Assembly (NCBI GenBank): GCA_947632485.1
Contig: CANRPJ010000001.1
Coordinates: 154,202-218,201 of the forward strand
Source: an uncultured Muribaculaceae bacterium
GTDB taxonomy: Bacteria > Bacteroidota > Bacteroidia > Bacteroidales > Muribaculaceae
Direction: 5' to 3'
DNA: 64,000 nt
Below the pieces are notes generated by a model. That model was given only the letters and a program-made list of their open reading frames with translations. It was not told where the DNA came from and did not search any database. Made by a program: the position numbers and the translations under genes. Below are positions 8,419 to 17,435 of this stretch, piece by piece; within the stretch, counting starts at the first letter, position 1; each line of letters begins with the position of its first letter.

Positions 8419-9558
8419 TCAGTCCATTCTGTCGCGATAGTCAGCATAGGTGAATTTGCGCAGCAGCTCAATCTCGCCGCTGCTCCTCTGAAGATAGATA
8501 GAGGGGTGGCTGATGCCATTAAACATATTGGTCTTCACCGTAGTATAGTGGTTCATATCCTTCAGCGTCAGGCGCCGGCCTTCATGGAGCGGCTCCTCAA
8601 AACGCCAGTCGCCTACGAAATCACCGCTCAGGCAGGAGTTGCCGCCAAGTCGATAAGGAATGCCCCGCTCGCTGTCATCTAGTAGAGCCTCCTCAATCGC
8701 AGGCTTATACGGCATTTCCAGGCAGTCAGGCATGTGGCAGGCAAAAGAGGCGTCGATTATACCTGTACGGATTCCGGAATCCTCCACCACATCGAGCACC
8801 GTCGTGACGAGATCCCCCGTCTGCCAGGTAAAGGCGCTGCCTGGCTCGAGAATCACCTCAAGATTCGGATAGCGTTGCCTGAACTCCCTCAGCAGGCTTA
8901 TCAGATGGCCGGTATCATAATCCTTCCGGGTCATCAGGTGACCTCCTCCCATGTTAACCCATTTCAGATTAGGAAGATATGCTCCATACTCCTTCTCAAA
9001 GCTATCGAGCACCTTTTCAAGGTCATAGCTCGATGATTCGCAGAGGGCATGGAAATGGAAACCTTCAAGCCCTTCCGGCAAATCCGGACCTATCTGCGAT
9101 GCCGACATGCCGAAGCGGGACCCCGGTCTACAGGGATTATAGATATCTGTCTCTATCACACTGCAATGCGGATTCACTCTCAGTCCCGGGCTAACCTTGC
9201 GCGGAGCCTTGCGGATCTGGTCGGCATAGCGGTTATACTGAGCAAGCGAATTGAAGGTTATGTGAGAGCTATGACGCAGAAACTCCGGGAAAGTATCCGG
9301 AGTGTAAACAGGGCAATAAGAATGGATCTCGCCTCCGAAGAAGTCTACGGCAAGCTGCATCTCATTCAGTGAGCTGGCAGTGCTCCCTACCGTGTACTCG
9401 CTGATTATCGGGAAAGTCTTCCATAAGGCGTTGGCCTTGAACGCCATAATTATCTTTACCCCCGCGCGCTCCGCCACAGAGCGGATCAGCTCGAGATTAC
9501 GGCGGAGGCGGTCTTCATACACGATGTAGTATGGTGTAGGCAGAATCTGTTGGTTCAT
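8419..9558 (-). CDS. nspC: Carboxynorspermidine decarboxylase
   Basis: PTPYYIVYEDRLRRNLELI, MAFKANALW, RVNPHCSVIETDIYNPCRPGSRFG, LEPGSAFTWQTGDLV. Confidence 0.9.
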   Translation of the reverse strand: MNQQILPTPYYIVYEDRLRRNLELIRSVAERAGVKIIMAFKANALWKTFPIISEYTVGSTASSLNEMQLAVDFFGGEIHSYCPVYTPDTFPEFLRHSSHITFNSLAQYNRYADQIRKAPRKVSPGLRVNPHCSVIETDIYNPCRPGSRFGMSASQIGPDLPEGLEGFHFHALCESSSYDLEKVLDSFEKEYGAYLPNLKWVNMGGGHLMTRKDYDTGHLISLLREFRQRYPNLEVILEPGSAFTWQTGDLVTTVLDVVEDSGIRTGIIDASFACHMPDCLEMPYKPAIEEALLDDSERGIPYRLGGNSCLSGDFVGDWRFEEPLHEGRRLTLKDMNHYTTVKTNMFNGISHPSIYLQRSSGEIELLRKFTYADYRDRMD

Positions 9559-9562
9559 GGTA

Positions 9563-11872
9563 TTAGTCAATTATCTCAAATCTGGCAAAGCGCAGAAGGA
9601 GCTTCTTCGTTCCGAAATTCACGAAATCCACTACTGCTACCGGGTCCGAATCTTTTTTCTCTACATTTACTACCCGACCCTCACCAAACTTGCCGTGGCG
9701 GATTTTAACTCCGGGATTCAGTCGGTTGATATCGACCCCAACCTGAGGGGCGCTCCCTGAACCAGATGAAGCCACAGGGCGCAACCGTCTCTGCTGCATA
9801 GGCCTGAGCCGAGCCGGGGCCGACGATATATTCGCGGGCCGGGAATGAGGCAGGAAGTCATGGCTTACGCCCGTGGAAGCTATATTCTCCGACGACTCCA
9901 CTTCGAGAAATCTCCTATCAATGTCGGTAAGAAAGCGTGAAGGCCTTGTATTAGAGGTCTCTCCGAAGCGCATACGCTGAGCTGCATAGGTCATTGTGCA
10001 GGTCTCCTCGGCTCTCGTGATGGCTACATAGAGCAGCCTGCGCTCCTCCTCCACCTGCCAGGCGGAGTCCTTGCTCATGGCGGAAGGGAAAAGATCTTCT
10101 TCTACTCCGACAATCACCACATGCTTGAACTCAAGACCCTTGGCGGCATGAACGGTCATTAGCGTAACCTTCGGCGTATGGTCATTCTCTTTCTCGTCCT
10201 GATCCGTGGCAAGCGATACCTCCGACAGGAAGTCACTCATTCCCACCTCCTCGATGCCTTCCTCACGCCGGCTGTCAACGAAATCTTTCAGCGCAGTAAG
10301 AATTTCCTGAAGATTCTCCTGCTTTGAGATGGATTCAGGGGTATTGTCATGTTCCAGCACCCTTAGAAGCCCTGTCGTACGGATCACGAAGGCACCAGTC
10401 TCATAAGCATCGTGGGTGGCAGCCCTATCTATCGACTCCTGCACGAGCCTGGCGAAATCAGACAGTTTCCTGAGTGTGCCGCTATTTATATCGACCCCGG
10501 CCTCAAGAGGATTCTTCAGTATCTGCCATACACTCACTCCTTTCTCCGCAGCAGCAGCGCTTAGCTTCTTCATTGTAGTTTCCCCGATTCCGCGCGCTGG
10601 ATAGTTGATCACTCGGCGCAGAGCCTCGTCATCATCAGGATTTACCGTAAGCCGGAAGTAGGCTATGGCATCTTTCACCTCCTTGCGCTGATAGAAGGAG
10701 AGTCCGCCATAGATGCGGTAGGGGATATTGCGCTTTCTCAACGATTCCTCAAGCACACGCGACTGAGCGTTAGTTCGATAGAGCACTGCGTAGTCATCAA
10801 AGGAATCATGGCGCATCATCTTCGACTGCGAGATATGGGTAGCCACTATATAGCCCTCCTCAAGATCACTGTAGGCGCGGATCACCTTCACCGGCTCGCC
10901 CTCCTCCTTCTCGCTGAATACCTTCTTAGGCATCTGACCCTTGTTTTTCGCTATCAGGGAACCTGCGGCATTCACAATATTCTGGGTTGAGCGGTAATTA
11001 CGCTCCAGCTTGAAGATTCTCAGTCCGGGATAGCGTTTTTCGAGCGTAAGGATATTATCAATATTAGCGCCCCGGAAAGAGTAGATGCTCTGGGCATCGT
11101 CGCCTACCACACACACCTGCTGGGCAGGGCCGGCAAGCTGTGACACCACAAGATGCTGCGAAAAATTGGTGTCCTGGTACTCATCTACAAGTATATATCT
11201 GAAATACTCCTGATAATGCCTTCTCACATCGGGGTGATCGCGCAGGAGCACATTCATATTGAACAGGATATCGTCGAAATCCATAGCCTGCGCCAACCGG
11301 CATCTGCTCTCATAGCGCTTATAGATCTCATAGGTCATCGGCCTCTTGAGTCGCTTGTCGGTTTCGCGCAAATCGGAATCTGCGGCATAGTCCTTCGCGC
11401 TTATTAGAGCGTTCTTTGCGTTAGAGATAGTAGCGGCCAGTGTAGCAGGCTTATACACCTTCTCATCGAGCCCGAAATCCTTTACGATAGCCTTTATCAG
11501 TGAGCGCGAATCAGCTGCATCATATATGGTAAACGATGACTGATAGCCCAATAGGTCAGCATGGCGCCGGAGAATCCGAAGAAACACGGAGTGGAAGGTG
11601 CCCATCCATAGCTGTGAGGCCACTTTCTCACCCACTACAGCTGCCACTCTATCTTTCATCTCCCTGGCCGCCTTGTTGGTGAAGGTAAGGGCGAGAATGC
11701 GCCACGGTTCGTAGCCATGAGTGAGCAGGTCTACAATCTTGTAGGTCAGCACCCGCGTTTTCCCCGAACCGGCACCAGCTATCACAAGCGAGGGGCCTTC
11801 ATCGTAGACCACTGCTGCGCGCTGCTGCGGATTCAGCAGATCAAGATAATTATAGCTTATATTGTCGGGCAT
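9563..11872 (-). CDS. UvrD/PcrA-like ATP-dependent DNA helicase
   Basis: LNPQQRAAVVYDEGPSLVIAGAGSGKTRVLTYKI; VDEYQDTN; GDDAQSIYSFRGA; VTLMTVHAAKGLEF. Confidence 0.95.
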   Translation of the reverse strand: MPDNISYNYLDLLNPQQRAAVVYDEGPSLVIAGAGSGKTRVLTYKIVDLLTHGYEPWRILALTFTNKAAREMKDRVAAVVGEKVASQLWMGTFHSVFLRILRRHADLLGYQSSFTIYDAADSRSLIKAIVKDFGLDEKVYKPATLAATISNAKNALISAKDYAADSDLRETDKRLKRPMTYEIYKRYESRCRLAQAMDFDDILFNMNVLLRDHPDVRRHYQEYFRYILVDEYQDTNFSQHLVVSQLAGPAQQVCVVGDDAQSIYSFRGANIDNILTLEKRYPGLRIFKLERNYRSTQNIVNAAGSLIAKNKGQMPKKVFSEKEEGEPVKVIRAYSDLEEGYIVATHISQSKMMRHDSFDDYAVLYRTNAQSRVLEESLRKRNIPYRIYGGLSFYQRKEVKDAIAYFRLTVNPDDDEALRRVINYPARGIGETTMKKLSAAAAEKGVSVWQILKNPLEAGVDINSGTLRKLSDFARLVQESIDRAATHDAYETGAFVIRTTGLLRVLEHDNTPESISKQENLQEILTALKDFVDSRREEGIEEVGMSDFLSEVSLATDQDEKENDHTPKVTLMTVHAAKGLEFKHVVIVGVEEDLFPSAMSKDSAWQVEEERRLLYVAITRAEETCTMTYAAQRMRFGETSNTRPSRFLTDIDRRFLEVESSENIASTGVSHDFLPHSRPANISSAPARLRPMQQRRLRPVASSGSGSAPQVGVDINRLNPGVKIRHGKFGEGRVVNVEKKDSDPVAVVDFVNFGTKKLLLRFARFEIID

Positions 11873-12345
11873 TATTCTTCTTTATTATCAGATATTTCCG
11901 GATAGCTCGGCAAAGCCGGCAGAAATTCATAGCTTCCTCCCTGATAGTCCATTCTGCAACAAAAGTGTTCTAATCCGTTGGATACTATGAGGTAGTCGGC
12001 CTGAAGCACTGAGTTGTAGTTCACGATCTGATCGAAGGCTCTCTGCGTGATCTTCACCGTAGGCGCCTTAAACTCAGCGATAACCAGAGGTTTGCGATCC
12101 GGCCGCCATACTACCGTGTCGCACCGCCGCCGCATTCCATTAATCTCTACCCCCATTTCATTAGCTATAATGGAGGAGGGGTAGCGGAGCTCAGTAATCA
12201 TGAGGTTTATGAAATGCTGCCTCACGTATTCCTCCGGCGTAAGCGCCACATAGCGGCGCCGCAGAGGGTCAAACACGCTGAGGCCTTCCTCGCTGCGCCT
12301 AATCTTCAGATTGCAGGGAGGCAGATTCAGAGGGGGAAGGGTCAC
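11872..12345 (-). CDS. HsdR N-terminal-like (type I restriction R protein N-terminus) domain protein
   Basis: CDTVVWRPDRKPLVIAEFKAPTVKITQRAFDQIVNYNSVLQADYLIVSNG, the stand-alone HSDR_N-like family common in Bacteroidetes. Confidence 0.8.
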   Translation of the reverse strand: MTLPPLNLPPCNLKIRRSEEGLSVFDPLRRRYVALTPEEYVRQHFINLMITELRYPSSIIANEMGVEINGMRRRCDTVVWRPDRKPLVIAEFKAPTVKITQRAFDQIVNYNSVLQADYLIVSNGLEHFCCRMDYQGGSYEFLPALPSYPEISDNKEE

Positions 12346-13154
12346 TTGCGCACTATTGCTTCGCTCTGAGGCTGATATTCAGGATCAAACAGAGTGTTGA
12401 GCACATCGGCAAGCCTCAGGCCGGCCTTCAGAAACTGCTCCTCGATAACCGGAGTCCACTCGGCTATATAGTCATAGCTCACTTTGGTTTCCTCAGGCGT
12501 AGCATTATATACGAGCGAACAGATGGCCGATGTCTCTTTGCCCCAGTCGTCGAAGCCGCCGGAAAGGATTATCTCTTTCTGAGTGTCGCTGGCGCGATCT
12601 ATCTGGTCAACCCATTCCGTATAGCTCCATTTGTGGGCCGCCTCGGGCAGTGCGCTGTCCCACATGCTGTGAAGGTTGGTATTGTTGTTGAAGAATTTCA
12701 CATACCAGCGGTTTCCGCCTACATCTGAGGCGTGACCCATGTGGAGAGGCTGATGTAGATCGCCTAAGAGATGTACCACCATTTTGAGAGCCAATGTTTT
12801 CTGCTCCTTGGTAGCTTCCGGATTGGCAAGCAGGGCAGTCTGCTCGTTGAGGGCGGTTATGATATTGCCGGTTTCGAGCAGGGGAGCTTCCTCATAGGCT
12901 ATTCCGGCATCTATGTTCTTATAATGCCAAGTTTTGGAATAGGCATATTCCGGAGTGTGGGAGGCATTGTCGAGCCAGTTGGCATAATATACCGGAGAGC
13001 GCCCGTCAAACAGCTCCTCTACGGCAGCGCGGGCGGTAGGAGTAAGGTGCTTTTCAGCCAAAGCGGCCGTCACATCATGACCTTTCTGACCCCAGCCAAA
13101 GGCAAGCTGAGATCCGGCACACATCAATACAGATAGAATTATAGTCTTTTTCAT
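12342..13154 (-). CDS. S1/P1 nuclease family protein
   Basis: Signal peptide then WGQKGHDVTAALAEKHLTP; HLLGDLHQPLHMGHASDVGGN; NLHSMWDSALPE zinc-nuclease motifs. Confidence 0.9.
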   Translation of the reverse strand: MKKTIILSVLMCAGSQLAFGWGQKGHDVTAALAEKHLTPTARAAVEELFDGRSPVYYANWLDNASHTPEYAYSKTWHYKNIDAGIAYEEAPLLETGNIITALNEQTALLANPEATKEQKTLALKMVVHLLGDLHQPLHMGHASDVGGNRWYVKFFNNNTNLHSMWDSALPEAAHKWSYTEWVDQIDRASDTQKEIILSGGFDDWGKETSAICSLVYNATPEETKVSYDYIAEWTPVIEEQFLKAGLRLADVLNTLFDPEYQPQSEAIVRK

Positions 13155-13268
13155 CGGTTCTCTAAAAAATGATCATTAATGAAGTTGTGTAGATTCGCAC
13201 TACAAAGTTAACCGAAAATTCTGCGCCCTACAACTCCGGAGGTGAGCTTTTTTGAGTAATTTTGCCGC

Positions 13269-14141
13269 ATGGAAAGTAATGCTCAGCCAGCGCCTGCCGA
13301 TATGCGGCGCAAGCCTGATTGGCTAAAGATAAAGTTGCCCCGGGGATTTAAGACGAGCCAGGTGGTAGGCCTTCTGCGCGACCATGGGCTGCATACCATC
13401 TGCACCAGCGGACTCTGCCCCAACAGAGCTGAATGCTGGGCTGCCGGCACAGCCACCTTCATGATCGGAGGCAACGTCTGCACCCGGTCGTGCAGGTTCT
13501 GCAATGTGGCTACCGGGCGACCCGGTCCTCTCGACCCGCAGGAGATTCTCGATATTGTGCATTCCGTGAAGGAGTTGGCTCTAAAGCATGTGGTTATCAC
13601 GTCGGTAGACCGTGACGATCTCGCCGACTGCGGAGCCGGCCATTGGGCTTCAATGATCCGCACGCTCCGAAAGGAATGTCCTGGCGTTACGATGGAAGTG
13701 CTCGTGCCCGATTTCAAGGGTCGTCCCGAGCTTCTGGATATGGTATTGGCTGAAAAACCGGAGGTAGTTTCCCATAATCTTGAAACCGTGAGAAGGCTTA
13801 CTCCTGATGTACGCTGCTACGCTACCTACGATATGTCGCTCTCCGTGATCCGTCGAATCTCAGAAAGCGGCATCCGCAGCAAATCGGGAATAATGCTCGG
13901 TCTGGGCGAGACGCGCGATGAGATTCTCCAGACTATGGACGATCTTCTTGAGGCCGGGTGCGAGGTGATGACGATTGGCCAGTATCTGCAGCCTACTAAG
14001 GAACACTATCCGGTGCAGGCCTACATTCACCCTGATACCTTTGCCGAATATGCCGAAATAGGCCGCAAGAAAGGTTTCCGCTTTATCGAAAGCGCGCCAA
14101 TGGTGCGCAGCAGCTACCACGCCGAGCGCCATGCCCGCTGA
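13269..14141 (+). CDS. lipA: Lipoyl synthase
   Basis: TCTSGLCPNRAECWAAGTATFMIGGNVCTRSCRFCNVATG radical SAM lipoyl synthase motifs. Confidence 0.96.
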   Translation: MESNAQPAPADMRRKPDWLKIKLPRGFKTSQVVGLLRDHGLHTICTSGLCPNRAECWAAGTATFMIGGNVCTRSCRFCNVATGRPGPLDPQEILDIVHSVKELALKHVVITSVDRDDLADCGAGHWASMIRTLRKECPGVTMEVLVPDFKGRPELLDMVLAEKPEVVSHNLETVRRLTPDVRCYATYDMSLSVIRRISESGIRSKSGIMLGLGETRDEILQTMDDLLEAGCEVMTIGQYLQPTKEHYPVQAYIHPDTFAEYAEIGRKKGFRFIESAPMVRSSYHAERHAR

Positions 14142-14802
14142 TATTTCTGTGCGCGATCTCGGGCGAGTGCCTTATAGGGAGGCGCTCGAGCTCCAGCTGA
14201 AGCTTCAGTCAGAGCTGAAAGAGGCAAAGAAGGAAGGCCGGAAAGGGGAGGAGACGGTGCTCATGGTGGAACACCCGCACGTCTACACCCTCGGCAAGCA
14301 TGGCAAACCGGAAAACCTTCTCGTTTCCGCAGAGCGTCTTTCCTCGCTTGGAGCGGAGCTGGTCAGTGTAGGTCGCGGAGGGGATATAACTTATCATGGA
14401 CCCGGGCAACTTGTGGTATATCCGATTATTGATCTCGAGCGCCACGGATTGGGCGTAAAGGCGTATGTTGATATGCTCGAGGAGAGCGTGATCCGCACGA
14501 TAGCAGCCTTCGGCATCAAGGGAGAGCGGGTAGAGGGGGCTACCGGAGTATGGATTGATAAGGATAAGCCGGGAGAGCGCAAGATCTGTGCTATAGGGGT
14601 AGCCTGCAGCCGCTTCGTCACGATGCACGGATTTGCCCTTAACGTGAATACCGATCTTAAGATGTTTTCGGCTATCAATCCCTGCGGCTTCGTCGATAAG
14701 GGCGTGGCCTCAATAGCGGGAGAACTTGGCCATGAGGTCGAGATGAACAGAGTAAAGACAATCTGGGCTGAAACCTTCCTTAGTCTCCTCAATGACCGAT
14801 AA
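14131..14802 (+). CDS. lipB: Lipoyl(octanoyl) transferase
   Basis: VEHPHVYTLGKHG; RGGDITYHGPGQLVVYPI; KICAIGVACSRFVTMHGFALNVN. Confidence 0.95.
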   Translation: MPADISVRDLGRVPYREALELQLKLQSELKEAKKEGRKGEETVLMVEHPHVYTLGKHGKPENLLVSAERLSSLGAELVSVGRGGDITYHGPGQLVVYPIIDLERHGLGVKAYVDMLEESVIRTIAAFGIKGERVEGATGVWIDKDKPGERKICAIGVACSRFVTMHGFALNVNTDLKMFSAINPCGFVDKGVASIAGELGHEVEMNRVKTIWAETFLSLLNDR

Positions 14803-14828
14803 CCGACCTTCACGGAGGGAAAGGCCAC

Positions 14829-14907
14829 TTGACAGCCTTGACACGAAATCACACTTATATCTCTAACTAACAGCGCGTTAACCCCTAAACCTTGTCAAGG
14901 TTGTCAA
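14829..14907. repeat. 79-bp inverted-repeat-bounded intergenic element, copy 1
   Basis: ttgacagccttgaca ... tgtcaaggttgtcaa, 49-nt interior. Confidence 0.9.
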
Positions 14908-14927
14908 TAGCCCTATCTTAGGAAGAA

Positions 14928-15150
14928 ACAACCCGGAGGGTTGTCTGAAGGTAACCGCGGGTGTAAACCCGTGGATTTCTCTATATGTGTAAAGTGGAGC
15001 CCTGGAAGGGTGACTTTTTTATCTGAATGATAGATATATAAGAACCAGACATTTCTTTAGAAACAACCACGCTGTGGGTTTGTAGTTTTAGTCTATGATA
15101 GTCCCCGAGTTTCACTCGGGGTTACCCTCAGATGCCCATTCCATGGGCAT
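14928..15150. repeat. Hairpin-rich noncoding island (six short stem-loops)
   Basis: acaaccc-gga-gggttgt (14928-14944); ccgcgggt-gtaa-acccgtgg (14955-14974); ccct-gga-aggg (15000-15010); ccac-gct-gtgg region (~15061-15083); ccccgagt-ttc-actcgggg (15103-15121); atgcccat-tcc-atgggcat (15132-15150). Confidence 0.8.
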
Positions 15151-15349
15151 TACTCTCATTATAAGGCATATAGAGATAGTCATGTAGATATAAAATACCC
15201 CTATTTATTCAGATACACTCCCTCGCCCCATGCCCTAATATAGGTTTGAGGTATGAAAGATACGGCGAAATTAGTAATAATATTTGAAATATCAAACAGC
15301 GCAAGATAAAGATATAGGGAATTCAAACTTAAGGTAAAGGACAGGGCAC

Positions 15350-15428
15350 TTGACAGCCTTGACAAGAAAATAGACTTATTTGACTATGAATCACGCATTT
15401 AACCCCAAATCCGTGTCAAGGTGGTAAA
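15350..15428. repeat. 79-bp inverted-repeat-bounded intergenic element, copy 2
   Basis: ttgacagccttgaca ... tgtcaaggtggtaaa, 49-nt interior. Confidence 0.9.
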
Positions 15429-15451
15429 GGCTCCTATCCTTCGGCAGGGTG

Positions 15452-16240
15452 TTATGACTGGCCTTCCTGAGCCTCGGCCTCGCGCTCGAGGAAGCGCTTC
15501 ACCTCCTGAAACAGATGGCTGGCAAATACGAAGTCATTGAGCGATTTGCTTGTGCTCCTGAAGATATTGCGGTCGTCACCGGTCCAGTCGCAGTGGCCCT
15601 TATTGATGAATACGATGTGCTCACCGATTCCGAGCACAGAGTTCATGTCATGGGTATTTATCACCGTGGTGATGCCGTATTCATGAGTAATATCGCTCAG
15701 GAGCTCATCAATAAGAATGGAGGTCTTCGGATCGAGGCCGGAGTTAGGCTCATCGCAGAAGAGATAGCGGGGATTCAGCGCTATGGCACGCGCTATGGCC
15801 ACTCGCTTCTGCATTCCGCCTGATATTTCCGACGGGTATTTATTATCGGCCGTAGCTTCCAGGCCTACGCGGCGGATACAGAACTGGGCGCGCTCAAGCT
15901 GCTCCCGGTAACTGAGCGGACTGAACATCTTCAGGGGAAACATGACATTGCCCAACACCGTTTCGTTGTCAAACAATGCTGAGCCTTGAAAAAGCATACC
16001 GATCTCCATGCGGAGCTGCCGGCGCTCATTATTGTTCATATTCCGCAGAAGGCGGCCATCGTAGCGTATCACTCCCTCTTCTGGAGTAAGCAGCCCTATA
16101 AGGCATTTCATGAATACGGTTTTGCCGGAACCGCTCTGGCCGATAATAAGATTGGTCTTACCGGTCTCAAAACGCGCCGTGATGTCGAAGAGCACCTGCT
16201 GCCCGTCGAACCATTTAGATACTCCCTCAGCCTCAATCAT
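15452..16240 (-). CDS. ABC transporter ATP-binding protein (MlaF-like)
   Basis: LIIGQSGSGKTVFMKCLIGLL Walker A; EISGGMQKRVAIARAI signature; LFCDEPNSGLDP. Confidence 0.9.
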   Translation of the reverse strand: MIEAEGVSKWFDGQQVLFDITARFETGKTNLIIGQSGSGKTVFMKCLIGLLTPEEGVIRYDGRLLRNMNNNERRQLRMEIGMLFQGSALFDNETVLGNVMFPLKMFSPLSYREQLERAQFCIRRVGLEATADNKYPSEISGGMQKRVAIARAIALNPRYLFCDEPNSGLDPKTSILIDELLSDITHEYGITTVINTHDMNSVLGIGEHIVFINKGHCDWTGDDRNIFRSTSKSLNDFVFASHLFQEVKRFLEREAEAQEGQS

Positions 16241-16983
16241 TGCAACAGCAGTTTTGTGAGTATAACATCAGCCAACAGAATCAGAATCGAGCTGGAAACC
16301 ACAGCATTCGTGCTCGCTTTGCCCACCTCCAGCGCTCCGCCCTTCACGTAGTAGCCGTAATAGGCTGCCACGCTCGTGATTATGAATGCGAAGAAGAAAG
16401 TCTTTATTATGCCGTACCAGACGTACCATTCGCGGAACATAGTCTGAATACCGTAGACATAATTCTCGACCGTAAGCATTGTAGTAAATTTTGCTACGGC
16501 CCAGCCACCAAGCAAACCCATAAACATGGAGAGCACCACCAGAACTGGAACAAATAGCACAAATCCTACCACCTTGGGAAGCACGATGAAGCAGGCGGAA
16601 TTGATGCCCATTATATCGAGAGCATCAATCTGCTCAGTCACTCTCATTGTGCCAATCTCCGATGCGATGTTACTTCCCACTTTTCCGGCGAGAATCAGCG
16701 AGAGAATCGAAGAGGAAAACTCCAGAAGAAGGATCTCGCGAGTAGCCAGACCAGTTGAGTAGGAGGGTATTAGGGGAGAGACGATGTTAAGGGTCATCTG
16801 AATGGTAATGACGGCTCCGATGAAAATCGAAATAATGATCACCAGCGGAATCGAGTCTACTCCAAGCTTGGAAATCTCGGCTACCAGATTCTTCAGGAAC
16901 ACGCGCCATTTGTCGGGCGTCCTGAACACCTGGGTCATGAAGAGGCAGTATCTTCCAAATGATTTTATTGAGCTAACTATCAT
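16237..16983 (-). CDS. ABC transporter permease, MlaE-like
   Basis: LVIIISIFIGAVITIQM, LAGKVGSNIASEIGTMRVTEQIDALDIMGIN MlaE motif. Confidence 0.92.
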   Translation of the reverse strand: MIVSSIKSFGRYCLFMTQVFRTPDKWRVFLKNLVAEISKLGVDSIPLVIIISIFIGAVITIQMTLNIVSPLIPSYSTGLATREILLLEFSSSILSLILAGKVGSNIASEIGTMRVTEQIDALDIMGINSACFIVLPKVVGFVLFVPVLVVLSMFMGLLGGWAVAKFTTMLTVENYVYGIQTMFREWYVWYGIIKTFFFAFIITSVAAYYGYYVKGGALEVGKASTNAVVSSSILILLADVILTKLLLQ

Positions 16984-17229
16984 TGGCCCTTAAGCAGGCG
17001 GCATATATTCCGCCACTGCAAAGTTAGCCAAAATTCCGTGCTCGGCAATAGAAAACCCTAAACACCCCACCTTCAGGGACCTTAAATTAGACTTTTTGAC
17101 CTATTCCTCCGAATCTTTTACTAACATAATCCGAGATTTCGAGAAAGAGAGTTCTACTTACGATCCAATTACGTGCGTTTTAATTACAAAAAACTTTCGC
17201 GTATTGAAAAAAGATCTCAATAATTGTTT

Positions 17230-17237
17230 TATCTTTG
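17230..17237 (+). promoter_or_regulatory. -7 promoter box (TAnnTTTG)
   Basis: TATCTTTG 26 nt upstream of the small ORF at 17264. Confidence 0.6.
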
Positions 17238-17263
17238 TAGACTTAATAAACGAAAGATAGAAT

Positions 17264-17434
17264 ATGGCAAGACCAATAGCTGAAACTCCGGTTTTGACGG
17301 GAAAAGACGCCGTGCGTTTCGAGAAGCTCAGGCTTGAGGTTGAAGGCATGAGTAAGGAGCAACGCGCTGAAAATTCCCGCAAACTTAATGAAGCGGTAGA
17401 AAAAGCAAAAAAGTATATCACCATCTGCTTGTAA
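17264..17434 (+). CDS. Small putative antitoxin-like protein (56 aa)
   Basis: Not in the ORF track (<60 aa). Reads MARPIAETPVLTGKDAVRFEKLRLEVEGMSKEQRAENSRKLNEAVEKAKKYITICL*; ends 1 nt before the acetyltransferase start. Confidence 0.8.
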   Translation: MARPIAETPVLTGKDAVRFEKLRLEVEGMSKEQRAENSRKLNEAVEKAKKYITICL

Positions 17435-17435
17435 T

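Noticed and set aside
11872-12345. Possible restriction-modification or defence locus because of the HsdR-like N-terminal domain
   Set aside because: No methylase, specificity or helicase partner; this small stand-alone family is common next to housekeeping genes in Bacteroidetes.
12342-13154. S1/P1 nuclease as part of a defence island with the adjacent HsdR-like protein and UvrD helicase
   Set aside because: The nuclease has a signal peptide and is a typical secreted scavenging enzyme; the neighbours look like ordinary housekeeping genes.
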